Position numbers and translations under genes: made by a program. The notes below the pieces were generated by a model. It worked only from the letters and a program-made list of their open reading frames with translations. It was not told the origin of the DNA and made no database searches. A stretch of 64,000 bases of DNA from the NCBI RefSeq assembly GCF_004366595.1, contig NZ_SORE01000007.1, positions 1-64,000 of the forward strand, read 5' to 3'. Within the stretch, counting starts at the first letter, position 1. Every line of letters starts with the position of its first letter. Shown one piece after another: positions 25,682-33,900 of this stretch. Source of the DNA: Paraburkholderia rhizosphaerae (lineage in GTDB: Bacteria; Pseudomonadota; Gammaproteobacteria; Burkholderiales; Burkholderiaceae).

Positions 25682-26808
25682 CGCGACAAATCGCCCTCCT
25701 CGCGCACGATCTCCCTCATCAACTCAGGCAGCGACATCTGCCCCCAGCCGACCGCGCGCCTCACCAGATAAGGCGTCGGACTGTGCGGTTCATGCCGCGC
25801 GAGATAGTCCGCCACGAGTTGCAGCAACTGGTACGCATGCGCGCGATCGACAATGCCCGCGGCGTCAAACGGCAATGCAACCGGCGCCACGGCGCCCGGC
25901 GTAATGGACTGCGCAGCGGCCGCTGCAACCAGGTGGGCCGACAGCGGCTGCGCGCCGTCGTTATCGATCAACGGGAATTCGCTCATATCGTCCTGTGTCG
26001 GGTTCGCGGGCCCATGCTCCGCATGATCGCCTAGCAGGCTGGTCGCCGCGTGCGCGAGCCGCGTCAGCGCATCGGTGACCTGCCCGATGCTCGGCGCCGC
26101 CTGCGCGAGCCGCTCATCGAGCCGGCGATCGAGTTCGATCCACGCATCGCGTGCATCGGCCAGTTGACGGCGCAGTTGTAAAAGCGCCGCGGCATTCGCA
26201 CCGTTCACTTGCCGCGCGAGCGATTCGCTCGACAACGCGTTATCGTCGTCATCGTAAGCGGCCGCGCACGCGCGCTGCCAATCGTACAGGTTCACATCGG
26301 CGACCGGCTCGCGCCCTTCAATCCTGAGCAACGGCACATGCAGGACCAGCACGAGCGCGAGCGTGTCGTTGATCCACGTAAACGGTGCACAGCGCGCATC
26401 GCTGTCGCCTTCGTCGATTCTCGGCCATGCGGTATCCCAATACCGTTCGACCAGCGCATTGAGCAACATTGCGCCCGCAACAAAGCCTTCGATCCGGTAC
26501 AGATGCGTCCACGCTTCGCTCAGCCATGCGGCGAGCTGCAGGTCCTTGCTGCGCGTACGCAATGCGTCGCTGCACATCGCCGCGACAGTTTTCCAGTCGG
26601 CCTTCACGAGCGGCCGCTCCCATTCGCCCATCGGCAGCGTCGCGTCGTCCTCGTGCCGTGCGCTGCGGATCTGCTGGTAAATCGGTTCGTAACGCAGCCA
26701 CACGCCGCCTCCTTCACCCTCCGACAGCGGTGCAAGCAGCGCGTCGAGATCGATGCCGAGTGCTTTGAAGCGCTCCGAACCTGCAAGGTTGTCCATCAAA
26801 GGCGTCAT
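25657..26808 (-). CDS. tssA: T6SS protein TssA (ImpA N-terminal domain)
   Basis: 383 residues from MTPLMDNLAGSERFKALGID. The ATG overlaps the tssM stop (ATGA). The ImpA-type N-domain shows YEPIYQQIRSARHEDDATLP, EWERPLVKADWKTVAAMCSD and LAAWLSEAWTHLYRIEG, including the conserved Trp-Leu-x-Glu-Ala segment. The C-terminal part ends in short helices (SPTPYLVRRAVGWGQMSLPE). TssA caps or primes the growing sheath/tube at the baseplate. Last gene of the long T6SS transcription unit; it converges on the orphan response regulator. Confidence 0.88.
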   Translation of the reverse strand: MTPLMDNLAGSERFKALGIDLDALLAPLSEGEGGGVWLRYEPIYQQIRSARHEDDATLPMGEWERPLVKADWKTVAAMCSDALRTRSKDLQLAAWLSEAWTHLYRIEGFVAGAMLLNALVERYWDTAWPRIDEGDSDARCAPFTWINDTLALVLVLHVPLLRIEGREPVADVNLYDWQRACAAAYDDDDNALSSESLARQVNGANAAALLQLRRQLADARDAWIELDRRLDERLAQAAPSIGQVTDALTRLAHAATSLLGDHAEHGPANPTQDDMSEFPLIDNDGAQPLSAHLVAAAAAQSITPGAVAPVALPFDAAGIVDRAHAYQLLQLVADYLARHEPHSPTPYLVRRAVGWGQMSLPELMREIVREEGDLSRYLALLEL

Positions 26809-29800
26809 AACGCAGTCCAGTCCGGCGCGCGCGCCGGGAAGCTGCCGGGCCACGGCAGCGGGTTTTTCTTGCCGGCCGGCGTCAACGTCACGCGCACGAA
26901 CGCGCGGCCATGCGCCTGGGCGGGCAGCAAACCGACATCCGCGGGGCTCGCGGTGCCTAGCGGAAAATCGAGCTTCAGCAGTAGCGCCGAGCTGTCCGCA
27001 CGCGGCCCGGTGTCCGGCACACGCTCCGCGCCGATAAACGTAATCAGCGCCCACGGATCGGAAAACTGCCAGGTCAGCACGCGGCCGTCGGTCGAAAATG
27101 CACGCTGACGCGGGTCGGCGAGCGCGGTCAACGGCGAGTCCTTCGCGAAGCGCAGCGTCAATGTGACCGGCATGCCGTAATCCCAGTGCAGCGGATGCGA
27201 CGGCGTATCGCCCATCGACAGGCTCTGCGCGCCGATCGACAACGTCCACGCGATCACCTGGTTCGCCGCGATTTCGCCGGTACGATTCGCGCGGAACTCG
27301 ACATTCACGTCATAGCCGCTCGGTCCGCCATCGTCGGTCGGATAAAGCGGCGACAGCAACGTTTTCACCTTGTCGAAGTTGTCGATAAAGCGGCGCACCG
27401 CGATCGCATCGCCCGTCGCGCCGCCCGCACCCGCATCGCGGAATGTGACCGACACGCGCTCATAGCGCTTCAGCACCTGGCCGAGTTCGCCGAAATCAGC
27501 AGTTACGCCATCGCCGACGGCGCCCGTCGCGCCGGCAGCGCCCGCGCCGCCCGTCACACCCGCGCCCGCCGCGCCGATAAACGGCGCGCGTGCTGCAACG
27601 CTCTGGTTGAACGCGTCCGAAAAGCTCGCCCATTGCACGCGCAGTTCGTCCGCATAACCCTGATGGCAGCGCGCCAGCAGCGTGCTGTAGAGCCGCGTAT
27701 GCAGCGTCGCGAAGTAATCGTCGGCGCCGCTTGCCGACGGCCGCGGCGGGAACTTCGCGCCGCAGCCGGCCGACCCGGCATCGGCCGCCGCGATCACGAA
27801 CTGTTCGAGCATCAGCAGGCTGCTATTCGGATTTTTCAGCTTGTACCGGTCGAGGTCGCGCTCGATCGCGCGCCAGCGCTGCGCGAGTGGCGCGGCTGCA
27901 TCGACCGGATCGAGCGCGGCCAGATACACGGCCGCCTCGCTGCCGAGCGCCAACGCACGCGCCGACTGCTGCGCGAGATACGGTCCGAGCGACGCGACAT
28001 CCGCCACGCCGAACGCGGCCAGCACCGTCGGCCGCGCATTCGGGATTCCGTCGAAGCCCGCGTTCTGACGCGTCGCGTACAGTTCGGCGCGCGTCAGTTC
28101 CGCGTCGACAAGCCGCAGCCGTTCGAGCGCGTCGCGCGACACAACCGAGTCCAGATCGGCCGCCTGCGTGAGCGCGCCCATGTCGGTCAGCAGCCCTTTG
28201 ATCCGCGCGAGACGCGCGCGCGCCGCATCGAACGCGGCCGCACTGTCCGCGTCGGCGTCCGCCGGTGTCGGCGTCGCCGCCGCGGCGGTCTGATCGAGCA
28301 CGAGCCGCGCGAACTGCGCATCGAGCGTCTGCTCGACCGATGGCTGGATCAACGCCGGCAGCTTCGTCAAACCATCGCTGAAGTAACGCTTGCGCACGTC
28401 GCCGAGCGCGAGTGCCTGATCGAGTTGCGCGGTATCCCAGACGATCACCGAACCGGCCGGCAGCGTCGGCAATGGCAGATCGCGCGGCTGGACCATAAAC
28501 GGCTGACTGAGCAGCGCGTTGATGCCGTCGCGCAGCGCGAGCCGCGACGGCGACACTGCGTAGCGACGCTCCTTGTCGACCCACACGATGCCGCTATCCG
28601 GCCCGCCGAAGCGCTGCGCGAGTCCGGCGCGGAACGCCTGGAACGCGCTGTCGTCGCGCGCGCGCACGCTGGCCGCGAGATCGTCGCCGAGCAGCCGGTT
28701 TTGCGCGACACGCGCGAGCATCCGCTCGTAAGCCGCGCCCGGCGCGAATTGGGTCTGCCTGATCCAGCCGCTTCTGCCGGACGCGAGCAGATCCTGCTGC
28801 GCGTCGATGCCGGCCACCACCGAGCGATACGCGGCGCTAACTTGCGCGAAGCCGGACGCGCCCGCATCGGCGCCGGACAGCGTGCGCAGGTGCTCGGTAA
28901 TAGACTGCTCGCTGACCAGCAACGGATTCGCCGCAAACAGACGCTGATTGAGCCGCAACGCGCCTCGCTCGAGCGTGCAGCGCAACGCTTCACGTAGCTG
29001 CGCGACCGCGAGGCCGCTGCCGAGGTCGGAGCGGTACTCGCTCTTCGCGTCGGTATCGCGATAGAAGTAGCGCAGCGTGCTCGCGACGTTGCCCTGCAGT
29101 TCGGCGCCCAGCGCATAACGCACGACGAGCCGCAGCGCATCGGCGTTATCCGGCGACGGGCGTTGCAGGCTTTGCAACGCTTGCAGCGCGGCATCGAACT
29201 GATCGACGCCGTTCACGTATTGCTGCAGCGAACGCATCTCCGGCAGTTCGTCGATCGACAGCGTGTCAGAGCGCATGCTGTCCGCGCGCGGCAAGGCCGG
29301 CGCCGCGCAATCGTCACCGACAATCAATTGCCCGGTGCTCGGGTCGCGCGCGGTGCCGGTCAGCTTCGATACGCGCGCGAACATCTCGCGCTGCAGCGCG
29401 GTCAGTGCGATCTCGCCGAACGCCTGATCGAAGCGGCTGTTCACGCGCTGATCGAGGTCGTCGACGATCGGCCATGAGCCCGGCAGGAACACCGTCCACA
29501 GCGGGTCCGCACGCAGATGCTGGTTCAGCGCGATCAGCGCGAGCGCCTTGCCGCGGTACCAGTCGGCAGTCAGATCCTGGCCGCGCCGCGCGGCCATCGC
29601 CTGATCCTGCGCGTCGCGCTGCAACGCGCCGAGCGCGGCGACCAGTTCGCCATTGCGATGGCTCAGTTGCACGGTCGCAACGACAATGCCGACGCCCCAT
29701 ACGCCGAGCAGCGCATAGCTGCCCCAGCGCAACGCGCGGTTCACGAGCGGTCGCGTCAGATGCTGCGAACGCGATGGCCGCGCGAGACCGTATTCAAGGA

Positions 29801-31058
29801 AGATCTTCTTGTCGAACAGATCGCGCAGGAACGCGGGCTGCCGCATCAGTTCGTTGAGCGGGCCGCCGGGCTCGCGTCGTTCCGCTTCGAGCGGCGCGCC
29901 CGCCGCGTCGCCGAGCAAGGCGGCGGCGCCGCCCGCATACGGGACGAGCGGCATCGCTGCATCGGCGGCGACAGGGTCGCCAGCGCCGTCCGCCGCGGCG
30001 AACTCGCCGCCGGCCGGCACCAGCGCGCCATCGCGATAGCCGGCAGACGAGGGTTCCACCGTCCATTGCGCGAACTCGCTGCTATCACCGGTCAGGTAGA
30101 TGCCGCGGAAAAAGAACGGCTCGTGATACGCGCTCGGCCGCAACAGTTCGTCGATATAGATCTGCAGTTGCGCGCGCATCGCATCGATGCGCGCCGGCAG
30201 CAGCAGCAACGCGCCCGCGTCGATCGTGCCGGTATCGAGCGCGAACAGTTCCGCGCTCGTATCGGACACCGCGCGTTCGATGCTGGCCATCGCGGTATCG
30301 ACCCACGCGGACTGATACGTGGTCGACAGATCGAACGGTGACGACCAGCCGAGCATGCTCGCGCGCATCGGCTCGGGCAGCGCCCGCGCAAAGCCCGCGA
30401 AACCCGGCAGCGTTTCGCAACCGGTAATCACGACATACACCGCGAAACGCATCGCGAAGCGATTCTGCGCGAGCCACAGACGCCGGTGCGCGAGTTTCGC
30501 GCGCCGCACCAGCTCGAGCTGCGCGTCGGTATCTTCGGCGAGCAACAGCGCGGCCGGCACCGTGATCACGACCGAATCGAACGGCCGCTGCTGACGGTAG
30601 TTGCGGCACAAGCCGAGAAACTCGTCCCACGGCTTTTCATCGCCATCGTCTTCGGGGGAACCGAGGTACATCGCCTTGATATCGATCACCACGCCGCGAT
30701 CGAAAAAGTGCCATGAGATGCCGCTCGTTGCAGCCGGGCTCGCGGCCTCCGAACTCAGCACGCTCGCGACGCCCGCCTGGGCGACCGGCAGCGGATGCGG
30801 GTCATCGCCTTCATCGAGCACCATGATCCATGGAATGTTGTAGCGCTCCGCGCGCGACGCGATATTCCCTTCGATCAGTTCGACCGCCTGGCGAAACGTG
30901 CTGCGCAGCGTGTCCGCGCGCAGCCGCACGATCTTGCGCTCGGCCGCGGGCTTGCCGTGCGAGCCGTGCAGCGCGAAATACAGCACGACGCCGAGCACGA
31001 TGCAGACGACCACCGTCAGCACCGCAATCGACAGCAGGAACAGGTTACTGGTCAGCAT
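26805..31058 (-). CDS. tssM: T6SS inner-membrane protein TssM (IcmF) without a Walker A motif
   Basis: 1,417 residues from MLTSNLFLLSIAVLTVVVCI, with GGAG seven bases upstream. One N-terminal membrane helix (5-30) and another at about 444-466 (WGSYALLGVWGVGIVVATVQ) enclose the cytoplasmic IcmF domain. Where other TssM proteins have G-x-x-G-x-G-K-T, this one has IPWIMVLDEGDDPHPLPVAQ (about 74-93), so no nucleotide-binding P-loop. The large periplasmic part is present and ends with the TssJ-binding beta domain (WSFSDPWALITF-like segment, read as LTWQFSDPWALITF). TssM forms the trans-envelope core with TssL and TssJ. tssM overlaps tssA by ATGA and follows tssL by 31 bp. Confidence 0.93.
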   Translation of the reverse strand: MLTSNLFLLSIAVLTVVVCIVLGVVLYFALHGSHGKPAAERKIVRLRADTLRSTFRQAVELIEGNIASRAERYNIPWIMVLDEGDDPHPLPVAQAGVASVLSSEAASPAATSGISWHFFDRGVVIDIKAMYLGSPEDDGDEKPWDEFLGLCRNYRQQRPFDSVVITVPAALLLAEDTDAQLELVRRAKLAHRRLWLAQNRFAMRFAVYVVITGCETLPGFAGFARALPEPMRASMLGWSSPFDLSTTYQSAWVDTAMASIERAVSDTSAELFALDTGTIDAGALLLLPARIDAMRAQLQIYIDELLRPSAYHEPFFFRGIYLTGDSSEFAQWTVEPSSAGYRDGALVPAGGEFAAADGAGDPVAADAAMPLVPYAGGAAALLGDAAGAPLEAERREPGGPLNELMRQPAFLRDLFDKKIFLEYGLARPSRSQHLTRPLVNRALRWGSYALLGVWGVGIVVATVQLSHRNGELVAALGALQRDAQDQAMAARRGQDLTADWYRGKALALIALNQHLRADPLWTVFLPGSWPIVDDLDQRVNSRFDQAFGEIALTALQREMFARVSKLTGTARDPSTGQLIVGDDCAAPALPRADSMRSDTLSIDELPEMRSLQQYVNGVDQFDAALQALQSLQRPSPDNADALRLVVRYALGAELQGNVASTLRYFYRDTDAKSEYRSDLGSGLAVAQLREALRCTLERGALRLNQRLFAANPLLVSEQSITEHLRTLSGADAGASGFAQVSAAYRSVVAGIDAQQDLLASGRSGWIRQTQFAPGAAYERMLARVAQNRLLGDDLAASVRARDDSAFQAFRAGLAQRFGGPDSGIVWVDKERRYAVSPSRLALRDGINALLSQPFMVQPRDLPLPTLPAGSVIVWDTAQLDQALALGDVRKRYFSDGLTKLPALIQPSVEQTLDAQFARLVLDQTAAAATPTPADADADSAAAFDAARARLARIKGLLTDMGALTQAADLDSVVSRDALERLRLVDAELTRAELYATRQNAGFDGIPNARPTVLAAFGVADVASLGPYLAQQSARALALGSEAAVYLAALDPVDAAAPLAQRWRAIERDLDRYKLKNPNSSLLMLEQFVIAAADAGSAGCGAKFPPRPSASGADDYFATLHTRLYSTLLARCHQGYADELRVQWASFSDAFNQSVAARAPFIGAAGAGVTGGAGAAGATGAVGDGVTADFGELGQVLKRYERVSVTFRDAGAGGATGDAIAVRRFIDNFDKVKTLLSPLYPTDDGGPSGYDVNVEFRANRTGEIAANQVIAWTLSIGAQSLSMGDTPSHPLHWDYGMPVTLTLRFAKDSPLTALADPRQRAFSTDGRVLTWQFSDPWALITFIGAERVPDTGPRADSSALLLKLDFPLGTASPADVGLLPAQAHGRAFVRVTLTPAGKKNPLPWPGSFPARAPDWTAL

Positions 31059-31089
31059 CGGCAATCTCCGGGCAGCGGGCGGCGCGCGT

Positions 31090-31842
31090 TCATTTCGTAC
31101 TCGCGCTGAACGCATCGGGACGGAGCGCCTCGCGCACCGGCCACGACTGCCACAGCCACAGCAGTTCGGACACGGCGAGCAGCGACACGAACGCGAGCAG
31201 CACAATCACGCTCCAGCGGCTCAACGTCGGCAGCTTGCGTGGCGCGATATGCGACAGCGTGTTCGCATACGCGGCCGGCGCCACCGTGCGGTCGCGGCTC
31301 GTCAGGTCCGCGCGCCGCTGATAGACGAACTCGTACAGTTCGTCGCGATAGCTGCGTAGCTGCGCGGCCGCATCGATACCGCGAAAGCGCCCCTGAAAAC
31401 CCATCGCGAGCGCGAACAGATACAGCCGTGCGACCGCGCGGCGCGACGGCTCGCGTTCGGACAGCACCTGCTCGATGCGCCGGAACACCAGATCGCCGGC
31501 TACGTTGGTACGAAACAGCGTCGACTCGAGCAGAAAGCCGGTCCAGGTTTCGCGGCCCGGCCACGGCGTATTGAGCAGAATTTCGTCGGCGAGCACCGCT
31601 TTCAGATAGCGCGCGTCCATCAGGCTTTCGGTGTCGTAGCGCGTACTGTCGCGCCGCGATTGCAACGTCTGGATCTCGATCAGGTTCAGCAGATGACGGT
31701 TCATCTCCGCGGCGGCAAGTTCCGGCGCCGCGTCGGGCGCATTCGACGCGCGTGCGCGCGCTTTCACGAGCTCGTCGAGAAATGCGCGGAACTGTTCGGT
31801 CACGGGGTCGTGTTCGTCGGATTCCGGTCGATTGCGTGCCAT
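31090..31842 (-). CDS. tssL: T6SS inner-membrane protein TssL (DotU)
   Basis: A 250-residue protein. The cytoplasmic helical DotU domain has the family core YLKAVLADEILLNTPWPGRE followed by TWTGFLLESTLFRTNVAGDL and LYLFALAMGFQGRFRG. A single C-terminal membrane helix (WSVIVLLAFVSLLAVSELLW, about 208-230) is followed by a short periplasmic tail, without an OmpA-like peptidoglycan-binding extension. TssL, TssM and TssJ make the membrane complex. It lies between tssK and tssM with small gaps. Confidence 0.93.
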   Translation of the reverse strand: MARNRPESDEHDPVTEQFRAFLDELVKARARASNAPDAAPELAAAEMNRHLLNLIEIQTLQSRRDSTRYDTESLMDARYLKAVLADEILLNTPWPGRETWTGFLLESTLFRTNVAGDLVFRRIEQVLSEREPSRRAVARLYLFALAMGFQGRFRGIDAAAQLRSYRDELYEFVYQRRADLTSRDRTVAPAAYANTLSHIAPRKLPTLSRWSVIVLLAFVSLLAVSELLWLWQSWPVREALRPDAFSASTK

Positions 31843-31890
31843 GCTCGATTCCTTTGTTGCGTTGTTGCGTTGTTGCTGCGTTGCCGGGGT

Positions 31891-33222
31891 TCAGCTCTTC
31901 ACAAACAGCACCATCTCCTGCGGCCGCTGCGCGCTCTCGCCCTCGTTCGGGTTGCCGATCACGAGCGGCTGGTTCGCATGAATCAGCGCCGGGTCGGCCA
32001 GCACCTCGAACAACTGATAGCCGGAACCCGAACGCAGACCGAGGTCTTCCGCGTAGTCCAGCGGACGGCGCGCGGCGCCCAGTACGCGGCGGCTGCGCAA
32101 CGACGGATAGACCGGCTGCGAGCCGATCATCGCCGCGTCCATCCATGCGAGCAGGTCGCGCTCCGATTGCCCGCGCAAACCCACCACCAGACGCTCGCCA
32201 ATCCAGTCCTGATGCAGCGTCAGTTCATACGCACCGTGCCTGAATTCGAAGCGGTGCTCGCGATGGTCTTCGCTGACTTCGGACACCGCCTCGCGCAACG
32301 AGCGCAATAGCGGCACAAATACCGCGAGCGGGTCTTCATGGTCGTAGTCGAGCGGCACGGGCGGCAAGCCGCCGGCCTTCAGCATGCTCAGCGAGCCGGA
32401 TAACGATGCCAGCGCGAGATACAACGACAGCGGATGCAGATGCGGCGTGCGTAGCACCGCTTCCGCATACGGCAGATCGGTCAGCAGATTGCGCAGACGG
32501 TCTTTCAATTCGAGCTGCGTGAGCCGGTCGTCGATCTTCGACGACGGGTTCGCGGTCTGCCGCGCGACGAATGCGGCTTTGCCGCGCAGCTGGCCAAGCA
32601 GTGACGCGACACCGGTCCATAGCGGGTTGTCGCGCGCGACTTCGAGCAACGGCGGCAGCCGTTCGCCGAGACGCACGACCTCGTTGTCCTTGTAGACCGA
32701 GCCGAGGCGCAGCGCCACGAACATCGGCGACGGCCGCTCGCCTGCGGCGAGCGCGAGATTCGGCACGAGCCGCGCGATATCCGCAGGCGGCGCCTCCGAC
32801 ACTTCGTCTTCGACCGGCGTGCCGGGCACCGACGTGAAGCGCCGTATGCGCGCCCCGCCCATCGGTGCGCTGCGCACCGGCAGCGTCAGGTAGAAATCGA
32901 GCGGCCCGCTCGATAGCCGGTCGGCGAACGGCTCGAGTGACAGTTCGAGACATTGCGGTTCACCGCTTTGCGGCGCGTACGACACCGCGGTGCCATCCGG
33001 CAGGATCGCGTCGAGCGCGAGCACGCGCACGAGCCCGGCGGGCAGCAGGCCCTGGTCGAACACGACGCGGCGCACGCCCCAACTGAACGGCGCGGCGGCG
33101 AGCGTCTGCCACGCGACCAGCGAATCGAGCCGGCCTGACAGCAACTGGAAATGCTGCGGCGACAGCAGCATGCCTTCGAACCATTCGACCCGGTCGACAA
33201 CCATCGGCGTGCGCTCAGACAT
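31891..33222 (-). CDS. tssK: T6SS baseplate protein TssK
   Basis: 443 residues from MSERTPMVVDRVEWFEGMLL; AGGAG lies upstream of this ATG. The next residues, SPQHFQ, complete the family signature. The length is that of typical TssK, and EDLGLRSGSGYQLFEV near the C-terminus is characteristic. TssK trimers connect the baseplate wedge to the TssL/TssM membrane complex. The frame stays open 37 codons further upstream through a hexanucleotide repeat encoding Leu-Ser repeats, but that extension lacks a better ribosome site and is not family-like. Confidence 0.93.
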   Translation of the reverse strand: MSERTPMVVDRVEWFEGMLLSPQHFQLLSGRLDSLVAWQTLAAAPFSWGVRRVVFDQGLLPAGLVRVLALDAILPDGTAVSYAPQSGEPQCLELSLEPFADRLSSGPLDFYLTLPVRSAPMGGARIRRFTSVPGTPVEDEVSEAPPADIARLVPNLALAAGERPSPMFVALRLGSVYKDNEVVRLGERLPPLLEVARDNPLWTGVASLLGQLRGKAAFVARQTANPSSKIDDRLTQLELKDRLRNLLTDLPYAEAVLRTPHLHPLSLYLALASLSGSLSMLKAGGLPPVPLDYDHEDPLAVFVPLLRSLREAVSEVSEDHREHRFEFRHGAYELTLHQDWIGERLVVGLRGQSERDLLAWMDAAMIGSQPVYPSLRSRRVLGAARRPLDYAEDLGLRSGSGYQLFEVLADPALIHANQPLVIGNPNEGESAQRPQEMVLFVKS

Positions 33223-33290
33223 CGCGATTCTCCTGGCCGCGGATTGCAGCGGCGGCGACACAGCCCGCAACGGCAGCGCCAACGGTGTCG

Positions 33291-33330
33291 ACAACGACAA
33301 CGACAACGACAACGATAGCGACAGCGACAG
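33291..33330. repeat. Hexanucleotide tract in the tssJ-tssK spacer
   Basis: Four perfect ACAACG units (33291-33314) followed by ATAGCG, ACAGCG and a partial unit. The tract lies 69-108 bp upstream of the tssK start in the 156-bp spacer after tssJ. Copy number changes would alter spacing by 6 bp. Confidence 0.8.
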
Positions 33331-33378
33331 CATCGCGAACCAGCGTCGAAGCAGACTGCGCGGAACGATTAATGATCT

Positions 33379-33900
33379 TCATTGAGTGGGCGAAACAGTG
33401 AATGCGGTACTGTTCAGCAGCACGACCATCCGGCCGTTGAACGTGTCGATCCGGACGCGATGCGCGCCCGGCCCCTGATAGTTCGCGAACACGAACGCCG
33501 CAGCGACGCGCGGCCCGGCGAACGTATCGCCCGGCACATCGAGCCGCTGCCCGGGCACCATCTCCCAGCTGCGATAGCGCAGTCCTTGCGGAAATGTCGC
33601 GGCGAGATCGGCGCGCGCGCTGAACCATTTCGATGCCGGCAGGTCCGCAATGCGCTCGAGCAATGCGCGGTCCGACACCAGCACGACATCGACGGCGACC
33701 GGTGCGTTGTTGTTCAGATCGTCGCTGGCGGTCAGCGTCATCTGCGACCACTTCACCTTGTCGCCGCTCGAGCCGAACATCCCGCAGCCCGCGAGCGCTT
33801 GCGTGACACACGCGACAAAAATCAGCAGCATCAACTGCCGCAACGGCGCATTGCGCGACACGCGACGCAAGCGGTTCGGGAACCTGTACACGAGAATCAT
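33379..33900 (-). CDS. tssJ: T6SS outer-membrane lipoprotein TssJ
   Basis: 173 residues from MILVYRFPNRLRRVSRNAPL; the ATG overlaps the stop of the upstream transporter gene (ATGA). A lipoprotein signal ends in LIFVACVTQALAGC (cleavage before Cys), followed by a beta-sandwich: VKWSQMTLTASDDLNNNAPV, then VAVDVVLVSDRALLERIADL and a conserved C-terminal RVRIDTFNGRMVVLLNSTAF. TssJ anchors the trans-envelope complex in the outer membrane. Its coupling to an amino-acid transporter gene is unusual. Confidence 0.9.
   Translation of the reverse strand: MILVYRFPNRLRRVSRNAPLRQLMLLIFVACVTQALAGCGMFGSSGDKVKWSQMTLTASDDLNNNAPVAVDVVLVSDRALLERIADLPASKWFSARADLAATFPQGLRYRSWEMVPGQRLDVPGDTFAGPRVAAAFVFANYQGPGAHRVRIDTFNGRMVVLLNSTAFTVSPTQ

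Noticed and set aside
27186..28997. Long plus-strand open frames within the T6SS genes (for example opposite tssM)
   Set aside because: Arg/Ala/His-rich translations without domains or ribosome sites; shadows of tssM, tssF, clpV and others.
31052..32146. A 364-codon minus-strand frame over tssL and the end of tssK
   Set aside because: Overlaps two certain genes in another frame and has the composition of an out-of-frame translation.
33291..33330. Phase-variation switch of tssK
   Set aside because: The repeat unit is six bases, so slippage does not shift the frame; only a spacing effect is possible.
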